The notes: generated from the sequence alone by a model not told the origin. DNA of 64,000 bases from Candidatus Rifleibacteriota bacterium (GCA_015233565.1 JADFXM010000033.1:1-64000), one strand, 5' to 3'. Positions 26,607 to 35,453 are shown, numbered from the stretch's first letter. A program made the numbers and translations.

Positions 26607-27437
26607 TTAACTTGTCTTTTTTAGTGCAAGAATCGAATAAACTAAAGGAATTTTTTTTTCCAAACCAATAATTCTAAATTCCCCCTTTTTATCTTCTTTT
26701 AGATTCCAAAGACAATTGTAAGGTGAGTAATCATATTCCTGAAAATCCAAAATAGACAAACCGCTTTGAATAATAGAGTTGAATACTTCTCCAAAGTGGT
26801 GATTCCAACCAACGGTTTCATGCGAAAAATCAGCCTGCGGGTCGGCATAGGTTCCCACGCAACTCTCTTCAATCGGCCCAAAATTAAAATAAGAATATTG
26901 TATTTCTTTAAATTGCTGGTCAAACATCCAGATAAAAGGGTGAAATTCAACGAGGATGAAAGTACCACCTGGTTTAAGATACTGGGAAATAATATCCCCC
27001 CACTTTTTTAAATCTGGCAACCAGCCTATTGCGCCATAAGAAGTAAAAACAAGGTCAAAGGTTTCGTTCAGATGTTTGGGGAGATCATAAAGGTTGCAAC
27101 AGATGAAATTGGCATTGAGACCAAGATCGCTGTTCAACTTTTTGGCCTTTTCAATGGAAACATCAGAAAGATCAATTCCAGTAACATTGGCACCCATGCG
27201 GGCAAGGGACAATGTGTCTTGACCAAAATGGCACTGCAAATGCAATATTGACTTTCCTTTGATTGCTCCAATCAGGTTAAGTTCGATTTTTTGAAGGGAA
27301 TTCTCTCCTTTCAGAAAACCCTCCATATTATAAAAAGAAGATTTGAGATGGAACTCGGTTCGTTTGTTCCATGAATCTCTGTTTTTTGCAAAAAAGTCTG
27401 GGGAAATGTCTTTATTCATATATTCTTTTGTATCCAT
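26607..27437 (-). CDS. Class I SAM-dependent methyltransferase
   Basis: The 276-residue protein has a Rossmann methyltransferase core: ILHLQCHFGQDTLSLARMGA (motif I region with an HFGQDT in place of the usual GxGxG), VTGIDLSDVSIEKAKKL (motif II with the SAM-binding acidic residue), FDLVFTSYGAIGWLPDLKKW (motif IV) and LKPGGTFILVEFHPFIW. This pattern matches small-molecule methyltransferases of the UbiE/Tam type. The substrate is unknown. It stands alone; the downstream neighbour ends far away and a MITE-like element lies upstream. Confidence 0.88.
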   Translation of the reverse strand: MDTKEYMNKDISPDFFAKNRDSWNKRTEFHLKSSFYNMEGFLKGENSLQKIELNLIGAIKGKSILHLQCHFGQDTLSLARMGANVTGIDLSDVSIEKAKKLNSDLGLNANFICCNLYDLPKHLNETFDLVFTSYGAIGWLPDLKKWGDIISQYLKPGGTFILVEFHPFIWMFDQQFKEIQYSYFNFGPIEESCVGTYADPQADFSHETVGWNHHFGEVFNSIIQSGLSILDFQEYDYSPYNCLWNLKEDKKGEFRIIGLEKKIPLVYSILALKKTS

Positions 27438-27522
27438 ATAAATTCAATCCTGGAGATAACCTAACGGAGTTAATGCCAAACTAGCACAACCCCAAAAAAA
27501 TGTAAAGATGAGCGCCTAAGCT

Positions 27523-27666
27523 CAGCGAAAAAGAGTAAAAATACTTGACTTATAAACCTGCATCAATGCAAGTGCAGAAAATTTGGAAAAAATAATTTTC
27601 TGCGAATTTTTTTTTGAATTGTATGGCTAATTGCCAATGTCAATATGGGTTTACTCCTTGTTGCTG
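27523..27666. mobile_element. MITE-like element family 1, copy 3
   Basis: Ends are CAGCGAAAAAGAGTAAAAATA and (right) GGGTTTACTCCTTGTTGCTG. It is inverted relative to copies 1 and 2. It contains CTGCATCAATGCAAGTGCAG, able to form an inner stem, and ATGGCTAATTGCCAATGTCA shared with copy 4. It lies between the convergently or tandemly read methyltransferase and YigZ genes. Confidence 0.7.
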
Positions 27667-27714
27667 CCTAAACTACAGCGAAAAAATGTACAATAATTCA
27701 CACTCAGTATCTCA

Positions 27715-28305
27715 TTATTTTTTAAAATCAATTTCACAATTCTTTCCCTTCAGCAAATCTCTAAGAGCAGTTTTCAGGAGTTCCTCATGTTCTTGTGGAA
27801 TTGTTATTTCAAAATGAATTCCTTCCGGGGTAAATATTTGTTGTTGCCGTTCAGCCTGGAAGCGCTCCAAAATGCGAAGCATTTTTCCATGATCTGCAAA
27901 TGGAACAGAAAAATTACATCGTACAAGTTTAATTAGGGGGCGTTTAGGAGCAATACTCAAGCATGTTGCAGCAGTTCCCCCGTATGCGCGAATTAGTCCC
28001 CCAGTTCCCAACCTGATGCCACCAAAATAACGCCTAACGAGAACCACTACCTGATCAAGGCCCATTTTCTCGATTGCGCCAAAAATCGGCTTTCCCGCGG
28101 TTCCGGTTACTTCCCCGTCGTCATTGAATCTCATTGAAGGGCCAATATGGTAAGCCCAGGAGTTGTGTGTCGCCTGTGGATCGCGATGCAGATTGATCCA
28201 CTCGATAGCTTCATCGGGATTGGAAACTCCGCAAGAAACAGCAACAAAACGACTTCGCTTTATTTCTTCCTCATAATGAGCCTCTGAGGCAAGAGTCAGA
28301 AACAT
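27715..28305 (-). CDS. yigZ: YigZ/IMPACT family protein
   Basis: A 196-residue cytoplasmic protein of the UPF0029/IMPACT family, whose bacterial role is uncertain. The N-terminal Impact domain contains IKRSRFVAVSCGV, ATHNSWAYHIG, FNDDGEVTGTAGKPIFGAIE (the family signature) and VVVLVRRYFGGIRLGTGGLI. The C-terminal DUF1949-like part has FSVPFADHGKMLRILERF. The ATG at 28305 directly precedes recognisable family sequence (MFLTLASEAHYEEEIKRSRF). It is monocistronic as far as can be seen. Confidence 0.95.
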   Translation of the reverse strand: MFLTLASEAHYEEEIKRSRFVAVSCGVSNPDEAIEWINLHRDPQATHNSWAYHIGPSMRFNDDGEVTGTAGKPIFGAIEKMGLDQVVVLVRRYFGGIRLGTGGLIRAYGGTAATCLSIAPKRPLIKLVRCNFSVPFADHGKMLRILERFQAERQQQIFTPEGIHFEITIPQEHEELLKTALRDLLKGKNCEIDFKK

Positions 28306-28620
28306 TTATTCTTTCCCTAATTATTGATAGAAATTGTAGCATGAACTTTGTTCTTTTCGAAAAAGAACATTAAATTTCAAAATTTCCTAATTTCAGAATT
28401 CCTGGTATCGATAGTTTGTATTTTCTCGGAAAATAGCTTCAAAAGATATTTTCCTGATTTTGGAATAATTTTCGGTTGGATTTTATCCTGAGACCAACAT
28501 TCATAAAAATAAATCAGAAGATGCCTTCCAAAGCAACTTGGTGATTCATTAATCGAAAAATGGTATCAAATTTAAATCCCCGAGGCTGGGAAATCTGAAT
28601 TTTAATAAACCGTGGGGGGG
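28306..28620. other. Intergenic region, nothing recognised
   Basis: About 315 AT-rich bases between two minus-strand genes. A run of seven G residues (28614-28620) adjoins the stop of the toroid-protein gene. No gene, repeat copy or convincing terminator was seen. Confidence 0.4.
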
Positions 28621-29562
28621 TCAATACTCCGGAAAAATTCTGCGAACTGCGTCGAGATCATTTTTCAAAAATGGGCAAGGTGTTCCGGGAACACCAACCA
28701 TTTCTAAAAGTGGAAAGGAATCTGCTGAATGTCCTTTTGTCCGGGAGCCGTCAGGCATATATCTATAGGTTTTGGCACCCTCCCAAGCACGACGGCCGAG
28801 AATTGGGAAGCCTTTTTCAGAACTAGTCATTTCTTTTATTAAAGCTAGACTCTCGTTGAGTGTTTCCCGATCGAGACTTCGTTTTAACTTTTCTGACCAA
28901 CGACAAATAAAGGCTAATCCTCGAAGAAAGTCATATTGATAAAAACGTGGAAAACAAATGAGTTTCCAATCAGGATTGATTATGTTTTCAGGATTGAAAG
29001 CAGCTCTGAAAAGGCGATGGCTTAAAAGATAATGCGCTCCGGCATCAAGAAAGGTGATTTCAGCTTCTGAAAAGGGGCGATTTGTACATGTTAAAATAGC
29101 TTCGAGGGCCGGGAGTGTTGAAACGATAGAACTTTTTGGAGTTGCTTTCAAATAGACGGCTTCATCACAATTCAAGCCCCCATCAGGAAGTTGATACTTT
29201 AAAAACCACGGTCGGGCCCAGGGAATTTCAACATCGACATCAAATCCACATAAGAAAAAAACTTGATACATGCTTGCAAGCTGGCAATGACAAGGTACAT
29301 CTGCTATAGGATCTTTTCCTGAGGGGACATCCGATTCCCGAAAAGGGAAAAAATCGATAGAATTACAGAGAAATTCGTCTAAAAGTTTTCTGAGGACCTT
29401 GCGTGGAATCCTGTCGCACATTCCCATTTCTTTCAGTAGCGAAATGTGCCACCAGGGAGAATTCCATTTTGGCCAATAAACATTGGTTTCAAGTGAAACG
29501 GCAGCTTTGTCTGAAGAAAGAAATTCCTCAGAAGCATGAACTAATTTTTCAAGATTTTCCAT
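28621..29562 (-). CDS. Alpha/alpha-toroid protein related to prenyltransferases/terpene cyclases
   Basis: The 313-residue product has repeated helical-hairpin units with the squalene-cyclase/prenyltransferase toroid look: NSPWWHISLLKEMGM, PCHCQLASMYQVFFLCGFD, PWFLKYQLPDGGLNCDEAVY and SIVSTLPALEAIL. The QLPDGGLNCDE segment is similar to QxxDGGW-type repeats. Potential metal ligands (DVPCHCQ, NCDEA, KGHSADSFPLLEM) are present, but no assignment is possible. GAGGAGGT upstream of the ATG at 29562 decides the start; the frame continues to 29661 without support. The reaction is unknown. Confidence 0.65.
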   Translation of the reverse strand: MENLEKLVHASEEFLSSDKAAVSLETNVYWPKWNSPWWHISLLKEMGMCDRIPRKVLRKLLDEFLCNSIDFFPFRESDVPSGKDPIADVPCHCQLASMYQVFFLCGFDVDVEIPWARPWFLKYQLPDGGLNCDEAVYLKATPKSSIVSTLPALEAILTCTNRPFSEAEITFLDAGAHYLLSHRLFRAAFNPENIINPDWKLICFPRFYQYDFLRGLAFICRWSEKLKRSLDRETLNESLALIKEMTSSEKGFPILGRRAWEGAKTYRYMPDGSRTKGHSADSFPLLEMVGVPGTPCPFLKNDLDAVRRIFPEY

Positions 29563-29763
29563 TTTTTTTACCTCCTCGCAACCAATTATACCACCCTTAA
29601 AAGAATCTGCGTTAGTCTTTAGAAGCTGTCGAAATTTCTCGGTACATTTTATTCGGTACAAAGTGATCCGCTATTGATACTAGAAAGCTGGGCGAAAACT
29701 AGGGGGGTGCACAAAAAAAGCGAATTTTAAGGGATTTTTCGCCATAGGTCCTGTTCCTAGGTC

Positions 29764-29793
29764 TTGCCACCATTATTAAAAAACTGCTATAAT
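29764..29793 (+). promoter_or_regulatory. Sigma70-type promoter
   Basis: TTGCCA (29764-29769) and a perfect TATAAT (29788-29793) are 18 bases apart, 33 bases before the ATG of the secreted-protein gene. Confidence 0.65.
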
Positions 29794-29825
29794 TTGTTAA
29801 GGAGTCTAAATTTAAGGGGACAAAT

Positions 29826-30971
29826 ATGAAAAAAGTGGCTTTACTTTTAGTTGCCCTATTCCTTGTTTTCCATCAAAATTTATTTGCTTTTAATATTCCA
29901 CTCGAAGGCAAAATTGTTGAGGAGTACTATCCCGCACCCATTGAAAAACTTCTTGATAAAATGGTTGTAATAGAAGATATGGTCGTTGGGGTCTACCGTG
30001 AATATTCACGAAATTTGAATAAAAGTAAAACTACAGGAAATTACCTTTTTGAACAGATTTCAGAGGCGCTAAAAGATCATCATAACCTTGTTTGTTCTTT
30101 CCTGAAAAAAAAGTATATCTCCGAAAAGAATCCTTCTAAAATGGAAGCCCGACTAAGAAAATACTTTGAAACAAAATTACTTCCCGAAGATAAAGCCGCA
30201 TTTAACCGCTTTTTTCAAATTCTTCCAAAAACCGAATTTTGCAATATTCAAGACCTTGCTGTCCAAGCAGAACAGGCTGATAAAAGGATGACTGATCCTG
30301 GGGATCTCGATGCTTATGTGAAAATCTGTGATTCAGATCCAAATTTTTACAGGAAGGTCCCATTCGCATCACTTTTCAATGAATTGTCCGATAAATGGGA
30401 AAACCTTGTAAACAAAGTCAGAGAAAAAGTCACCTGTGAAGACATTATCAGATTTCTTGACAGAGCTCAGCAAATCACTCCATCAGATAATTTGAAAAAA
30501 CTGATTTATGACCTCAAAACACGTATGATCAAAAACTTGGTCAATGACATCGAAGCTGAATTTTCCGGTCTTATCGAAAATAAACTCTGCAATGAATCTA
30601 TCACTCTTATCGCCCTTCAGGACAATAAAAGCTACATATTCAAAAAATCTTTATTAAAAGGGAAATTGAGGCAGTTTGTTAAAAAAATCTCTCAGCTGCA
30701 TAGTCTCAAAGATAAGCCCCTGTTTCTTTCCATCCTTGATTCATTGAATTCCCGAATTGAAGCACTTGGAAAAGAATCGAAAGACCCGGATGTTCAAAAA
30801 TACGTTAACATGGTTTGCGACACTTTAAAGATGAACAAACTTGTAGGCTTCAACTACCTCAAAAACCAGGATGACCCACCTGAACTACTGAACTATTTCA
30901 AAACAATTGGAAAATACTTTGCCGATGAAGACCAGGAAAAGTACATCCCCGGAATTGAGAAATTGTTTTAG
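29826..30971 (+). CDS. Secreted helical protein of unknown function
   Basis: Not recognised. A clear signal peptide (MKKVALLLVALFLVFHQNLFA, cut after FA at about residue 21; first part KKVALLLVALFLVF) precedes about 360 residues rich in Lys, Glu, Asp and Leu with helical periodicity, for example LDKMVVIEDMVVGVYREY and VQKYVNMVCDTLKMN. AAGGGG lies 6 bases before the ATG, and a good promoter lies just upstream. Five cysteines are scattered along the chain. It is transcribed alone, convergent with the BtpA-family gene. It is probably periplasmic; no lipobox was seen. Confidence 0.8.
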   Translation: MKKVALLLVALFLVFHQNLFAFNIPLEGKIVEEYYPAPIEKLLDKMVVIEDMVVGVYREYSRNLNKSKTTGNYLFEQISEALKDHHNLVCSFLKKKYISEKNPSKMEARLRKYFETKLLPEDKAAFNRFFQILPKTEFCNIQDLAVQAEQADKRMTDPGDLDAYVKICDSDPNFYRKVPFASLFNELSDKWENLVNKVREKVTCEDIIRFLDRAQQITPSDNLKKLIYDLKTRMIKNLVNDIEAEFSGLIENKLCNESITLIALQDNKSYIFKKSLLKGKLRQFVKKISQLHSLKDKPLFLSILDSLNSRIEALGKESKDPDVQKYVNMVCDTLKMNKLVGFNYLKNQDDPPELLNYFKTIGKYFADEDQEKYIPGIEKLF

Positions 30972-31064
30972 TTATTGATAGATACGATGATTGAAAAATT
31001 CTATTTAGCCCGACTTAATTCAGTTTTATGTAGATCTGAAGCACAAAGTAGCCAGTCGAACAAT

Positions 31065-31940
31065 TTATTGTTTTGTGTTGGTATTTGTTAAAGCATTTCT
31101 GGCCGCAATCATTCGATCAATTGCAACCGAATCTAAGGGATTTGCCCAATTTCCTTCGACTTTTGTACTCGAACCGATTATCCAGGCATCAGCTCCAATG
31201 AATGATGCTGCATTTTCAGGTGTAATTCCTGAGCCTATTGCCACAGGAAGCTTTGTTGAACGCTTAACCTCAGCAAGGTGCGACCCGTTAGCAGGCGCTC
31301 CAGTGCGAGAACCTGTTACTATCAATCCATCAGCACCGAAGAATTCCGCACCGTGGGCCCAGTCCGCCAATGTTAAATCTGCTGTGACAGCATGGGCGGA
31401 ATGTTTTTTCTGAATGTCTGTCCAGATTCGAATGTGCTCAGCTCCAATGCGCTTTCGCTCACGCATTAGTTCGGCAGCACAGGATTCAATCCATCCTTCA
31501 TCGGCAGTATGGGCAAAAACAAAACCCTCGGCACGAATGAAATTCAAATTTGCAACTTGCGCTACCGCGAGCGCTTCAAGATTGGCTCCAGCCAGTATTT
31601 GAATTCCCAATGGGTATTCGGGGCCAACCGCCTCGCGAACTCTTGCAGAAACCAGCGTCATACAGGCCGTAATTTCTGGTCCGACACGCCCCTTTAAATA
31701 CGGACGGTCATGCATATTTTCGATAATGATCCCATCGAAACCCGCCTTTTTGTACACATTAGCCTCTTCAACGGCAATGGTCACAATTTTTTCGATTGAT
31801 TGTTTTGCATACGGAGTTCCAGGGAGAGCCCGCACATGAACCATTCCAAACAAAAGAGGAAATTTAACATTTTTAGGAAGGAAGAACCCAAACTTTTCAA
31901 AAGACTCGCCAGCAGTATTTTTCATTTCAGAAATCTCCAA
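31065..31940 (-). CDS. BtpA/SgcQ family TIM-barrel protein
   Basis: The 291-residue product matches the BtpA family: LLFGMVHVRALPGTPYA near the N-terminus, then AGFDGIIIENMHDRPY, PLGIQILAGANLEALAVA, FIRAEGFVFAHTADEGWIES and DGLIVTGSRTGAPA. BtpA stabilises photosystem I in cyanobacteria, while the E. coli relative SgcQ sits with sugar-phosphotransferase genes, so the biochemical role is unclear and probably a sugar-phosphate or nucleoside reaction. No photosynthesis gene is nearby. The end is convergent with the secreted-protein gene. Confidence 0.92.
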   Translation of the reverse strand: MEISEMKNTAGESFEKFGFFLPKNVKFPLLFGMVHVRALPGTPYAKQSIEKIVTIAVEEANVYKKAGFDGIIIENMHDRPYLKGRVGPEITACMTLVSARVREAVGPEYPLGIQILAGANLEALAVAQVANLNFIRAEGFVFAHTADEGWIESCAAELMRERKRIGAEHIRIWTDIQKKHSAHAVTADLTLADWAHGAEFFGADGLIVTGSRTGAPANGSHLAEVKRSTKLPVAIGSGITPENAASFIGADAWIIGSSTKVEGNWANPLDSVAIDRMIAARNALTNTNTKQ

Positions 31941-31962
31941 ATTATCGACACTGTTGTAAATT

Positions 31963-32296
31963 TATTGTCAGAAGATTATTTTCCAGCCAATTCAAAGAGC
32001 AATCAGTTTTGCCTATTACCTTTCGAAGAAATTTGATATTTTATCATTTTTGCACCTTTAATATAATTTCGACGGTCTGTTTTCAGAGATAAAGAGTAAA
32101 AATACTTGACTTATAAACCTGCACCAACGCAAGTGCAAAAAATTTGAAAAAAATATTTTTTTCCCAAATTTTTTTTTGAATTTTATGGCTAATTGCCAAT
32201 GTCAATATGAATTTACTCTTTGTTGCTAATTGTTTTTTGGAATAATTAAATGATGGCATTCGTTTATTTATCTTGATTCCAGACCTAAGTGAACGC
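31963..32296. repeat. Dispersed repeat R, copy 2, interrupted by a MITE-like element
   Basis: The sequence follows 16853-17034 from ATTGTCAG to AGTGAACGC, but at the poly-T site (CTGTTTT / TTTTTTGGAA) it is split by the family 1 element at 32084-32232. The uninterrupted first copy shows the state before insertion. Confidence 0.7.
32084..32232. mobile_element. MITE-like element family 1, copy 4 (nested in repeat R)
   Basis: Begins CAGAGATAAAGAGTAAAAATA and ends ATTTACTCTTTGTTGCTAATTG; inner parts CTGCACCAACGCAAGTGC and ATGGCTAATTGCCAATGTCA match copy 3. Short T-runs flank both sides. Comparison with copy 1 of repeat R gives the outer limits within a few bases. Confidence 0.72.
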
Positions 32297-32327
32297 TTAC
32301 CAAATTTCCATCACTCAGTCCTAATTT

Positions 32328-33284
32328 TCAGCTGTGTTTCTGGTGTTCTTTTAATTCGGCTTCTGTAATCCAAGAATTATTTTTCGCCAAGCTTTTATAA
32401 ATTCCGCAATTCTTGCAAGGAATATCTTCGTAAAGAGGCTTAAGGCCCATTAGCATGTCTCGTGCATAAGAAATTTTTTCATTGTTGATATTTGCAATCA
32501 GATCATTTTGAAATACATTTTCTGAGTAAAAACCCCAGAAATTTCTGCTGCATCCCAGCAATTTGCCATCCCAATTGATTTGAGGTCTAATCCACATTTC
32601 GTAACATTGATTGCGCATATAATGGCGACCCTCTTTTTCCATATATTCCTTTCGGTCTGAATATCCAAGAAGCGCGCGGATTTTATCTCTATTTTGAACT
32701 GGGAAATTTTCTGAAAAATTGAGTTTATAATTAAGCTTCATTTTTAGCATGCTTGCCAACAACTTTGCCCTTTCAGTTTCGTGCTCGTTATGTCCAAAAA
32801 TAACAAATTGAAAAATTAAAACCGGCTTCAAGGATCTATAAGCAGCTTTAAATGAATTAATTTTTTTTATATTTGCTATTACCTTTTTCAGATTAGCTCC
32901 AACACGGTATTTTTCATATGTGCTTTGAGTTACACCATCTATTGCACAACGAAGTATTGAAGTTTGGTAACGAACGAGAGCCTCAAGCGACTCATCTGAA
33001 ACATCGTTCAAGTTTGCACCTTCATCAATGGTTGTCTCTACATTATGTTCATAAGCATAACGAAGAATCTGTGGAATTTCTTTGTTCAAAAATACTTCTC
33101 CAAAATTGCCAAGTTCAACTTTTCTAATTTGCGGGTTGGAATCAATTAAGGATTTGAAATTTTCAAACTTGAGTGTCCCATTTCCAATAATTTTAAAGGT
33201 TTCCCCGGTGGTTCTCGGGCAAAGGGGACATTTTAACTGGCATATTGAGCATGCTTCAAGCCGAATGGAAGAAGGAGAAACCAT
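32328..33284 (-). CDS. Radical SAM/SPASM-like protein A (paralogue of the upstream gene)
   Basis: The 318-residue protein has the radical SAM cluster motif CQLKCPLC (CX3CX2C) at about residues 15-22, preceded by an extra Cys (CSI). GNFGEVFLNKEIPQILRYA and LRCAIDGVTQSTYEKYRVGA follow the barrel pattern. The C-terminus has INWDGKLLGCSRNFWGFYSE and CKNCGIYKSL, the look of a SPASM/twitch auxiliary-cluster domain. It is about half identical in pattern to the gene directly upstream, whose end it overlaps by 29 bases. It is the last gene of the putative RiPP operon. Likely a peptide-modifying enzyme; the reaction (epimerisation, thioether or C-C crosslink) cannot be told. Confidence 0.82.
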   Translation of the reverse strand: MVSPSSIRLEACSICQLKCPLCPRTTGETFKIIGNGTLKFENFKSLIDSNPQIRKVELGNFGEVFLNKEIPQILRYAYEHNVETTIDEGANLNDVSDESLEALVRYQTSILRCAIDGVTQSTYEKYRVGANLKKVIANIKKINSFKAAYRSLKPVLIFQFVIFGHNEHETERAKLLASMLKMKLNYKLNFSENFPVQNRDKIRALLGYSDRKEYMEKEGRHYMRNQCYEMWIRPQINWDGKLLGCSRNFWGFYSENVFQNDLIANINNEKISYARDMLMGLKPLYEDIPCKNCGIYKSLAKNNSWITEAELKEHQKHS

Positions 33285-34239
33285 TTCCTTTTATTGCCTC
33301 CTGAATTTCTAACTCTGTGATCCAATTGCCATGTTTCACCAAGGAAAAATATTTTTCGCAACTGGAGCAGGGAATATCCTTGTCGGGAGGGACTTTTCCC
33401 ATTAACATTTTACGAGCATATACCATTTTCTCACTATTGGCGTACTGCGCCAATTTTTCATTGAAAACATTCTTTTCAAATGCAAGCCACGTATTTTTGC
33501 TGCAACCGAACAATCTTCCATCCCAATTGATTTGAGGGCTTTTCCATAGGTGATAACACCCATTCCTGATATATTCAATTCCCTTTTTTTCAAAATATTC
33601 TTTTCGGTCAGTAAATTCTGTGTATTTCTTAACCAAATTGCGATCCACCACTGAAAAAACATCTGGGGTGTGGTTCAGCTTGAAAACAATTTCCATTTTC
33701 AACATGCGTGCTAGGACTTTAGCCATACCCATCTCGCGTTCGTTGTGCCCAAAAATGATGAATTGATACAACAAATTGGGTCTGGCTGAGTTATATTTTT
33801 CCTTTAGTAAATTGATTTTTTGGACGTTATTTAATACACGTTTCAAGTTTCCCCCAATTCTGTATTTTTCATAGGTTTTCTGGGTAGCACCGTCGATTGA
33901 AATACGGACACTGAAAGTCTGAAATTTTACTAAAGCCTCAAGAACTTCATCCGTAGCATCGTTTAGATTGATTCCGTTACCGATGGACGTCGTGACTTTT
34001 TTCTCATACGCATAGCTGAGAATTTTAGGGAGTTCCTCATTAAGAAAGGCTTCTCCTTTATTTGCAAGTTGTACCATCTCAATTTGAGGATTATTTTCTA
34101 AAATGCGGCGAAAATCTTCAAACCGAAGCTTACCTTTTCCAATAATGTTGTTCGGTAAAAGACTGGAACATAATGGACACTTAAGCTGGCATTCAGAACA
34201 TGAATCAACACGAACAGTTTTTGGAGAAACGATATCCAT
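33256..34239 (-). CDS. Radical SAM/SPASM-like protein B
   Basis: The 327-residue paralogue of the next gene shows CSECQLKCPLCSSL (CX3CX2C, about 14-24), NKGEAFLNEELPKILSYAYE, VRISIDGATQKTYEKYRIGG, INWDGRLFGCSKNTW and CSSCEKYFSLVKHG. The auxiliary cysteines again suggest a SPASM-type domain. Its ATG shares one base with the stop of the glycosyltransferase gene (TAATG), which means tight coupling. The duplicated pair may act in sequence or on different residues of one peptide. Assignment to RiPP maturation is from context. Confidence 0.84.
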   Translation of the reverse strand: MDIVSPKTVRVDSCSECQLKCPLCSSLLPNNIIGKGKLRFEDFRRILENNPQIEMVQLANKGEAFLNEELPKILSYAYEKKVTTSIGNGINLNDATDEVLEALVKFQTFSVRISIDGATQKTYEKYRIGGNLKRVLNNVQKINLLKEKYNSARPNLLYQFIIFGHNEREMGMAKVLARMLKMEIVFKLNHTPDVFSVVDRNLVKKYTEFTDRKEYFEKKGIEYIRNGCYHLWKSPQINWDGRLFGCSKNTWLAFEKNVFNEKLAQYANSEKMVYARKMLMGKVPPDKDIPCSSCEKYFSLVKHGNWITELEIQEAIKGNGFSFFHSA

Positions 34240-35453
34240 TAATTTTCCTTTCGGGAATCATTGCTCAAATCAAAACACTTGCTGCTGATTTCTTGAATGC
34301 ATTCTTGTGAATCAAAATTGGAATATTTTTTCGCCAACATTTGGGTGCCTTCCCGAATGTTACTGCTTGTATAAATTTCCTCAATTTTCTTTTTGAAATC
34401 AGGTGCTGAATCAAAATAACCGATCATAACACCTAATTTTCGGTTCGAAATCCGATACGCCCAGATGGCCTGTTCAAGCTGGCCTGGGCAAACCAGTAAA
34501 GGAACACCTTGAAGGATCAAAAGAACACCAGTGTTGTGACCACCCTCAGTTATTGCGAAACAACAGCGACTTTTGGCATCCTTCAAATTTACCGGAAAAG
34601 GAGAAATTTGTAAATTCTTCCCCGATAAAGAGATTCTTTCAGATTCCGGCAAACCTGGAACATATGCTAGCACAGGCAATCCCATCTCTTTGATTTGTTT
34701 CAGGATTGGAATAAAAAACCGATTGTCAGGTTTTAAATAGATAAAAACATTCCCACCTTTATTTGATGGCCATCTTGGCTCGTTATCTTGAGTCGAATGA
34801 ACAACTGGCCCATGGTATTGCATGTTCGTCCGTTTTTCGTAGTGATCAAATTCCGGGAAAGTTGCGAGAAACAATTCAACGTCTTTAAAAATGTCAGATA
34901 CCGCAGTTAATTGAGAAAAACCAACATCCAATAACGCTGGGTTCACTGTTTCAAGAAAATAGCGCTCTTTTTGGTGGAGATTTTTTTTTGGAAGGGAAAA
35001 CCATGGTTGAAGCGATGGCATTGGGCTTTCAAGAGGGGGAATTGAAAAACCTGTACCAGTTGCCACCACGGGTATCCCTCTTGCTTTGGCGGCCAAAAGC
35101 GCAGAAGGGGCGTGTTCGGCAACAACCAAATTTGGTTTCAGTTGGTCAATGTGATTTACCCAGAACTTCAGACGATTGATCAGCAATTCGGTTTTCCGAT
35201 AACCATTTTTTAAAAGGTTTTCACCATAAGTCTGGGAAAGAGGAATGGGATGATCTGAAAAATTAAAATTCGGAACTGGAAGTAATTCAAAGTCCAATGT
35301 TCGCAAAAATGTGCCGAAAGAAGTCGATTCAGGGATTGCCCAAAAAACTTGGCAACCGCGTCTCTTTAATTCTTCACCAATTGGAATCATTCGGAAGATG
35401 TGACCAAGGCCTCCTCCAAGTTCCCAGGAAAATAGAATGCGCGGAATTTTCAG
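34239..35453 (-). CDS. GT1-like glycosyltransferase
   Basis: The protein resembles UGT/MurG-type transferases that use nucleotide sugars: LGGGLGHIFRMIPIGEELKR at the N-terminal acceptor side, PNLVVAEHAPSALLAAKARG, and FAITEGGHNTGVLLILQGVP with LVCPGQLEQAIWAYR at the donor-binding end. The first ATG (35390) lies after the conserved glycine-rich start (ILFSWELGGGLGHIFR), which is encoded just upstream in the same frame. No ATG, GTG or TTG is available there; the frame opens to a stop at about 35477. A CTG at 35453 overlaps the stop of the precursor gene (CTGA) and is taken as the start with caution. Its partner may be the peptide encoded immediately upstream. Confidence 0.85.
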   Translation of the reverse strand: MKIPRILFSWELGGGLGHIFRMIPIGEELKRRGCQVFWAIPESTSFGTFLRTLDFELLPVPNFNFSDHPIPLSQTYGENLLKNGYRKTELLINRLKFWVNHIDQLKPNLVVAEHAPSALLAAKARGIPVVATGTGFSIPPLESPMPSLQPWFSLPKKNLHQKERYFLETVNPALLDVGFSQLTAVSDIFKDVELFLATFPEFDHYEKRTNMQYHGPVVHSTQDNEPRWPSNKGGNVFIYLKPDNRFFIPILKQIKEMGLPVLAYVPGLPESERISLSGKNLQISPFPVNLKDAKSRCCFAITEGGHNTGVLLILQGVPLLVCPGQLEQAIWAYRISNRKLGVMIGYFDSAPDFKKKIEEIYTSSNIREGTQMLAKKYSNFDSQECIQEISSKCFDLSNDSRKEN

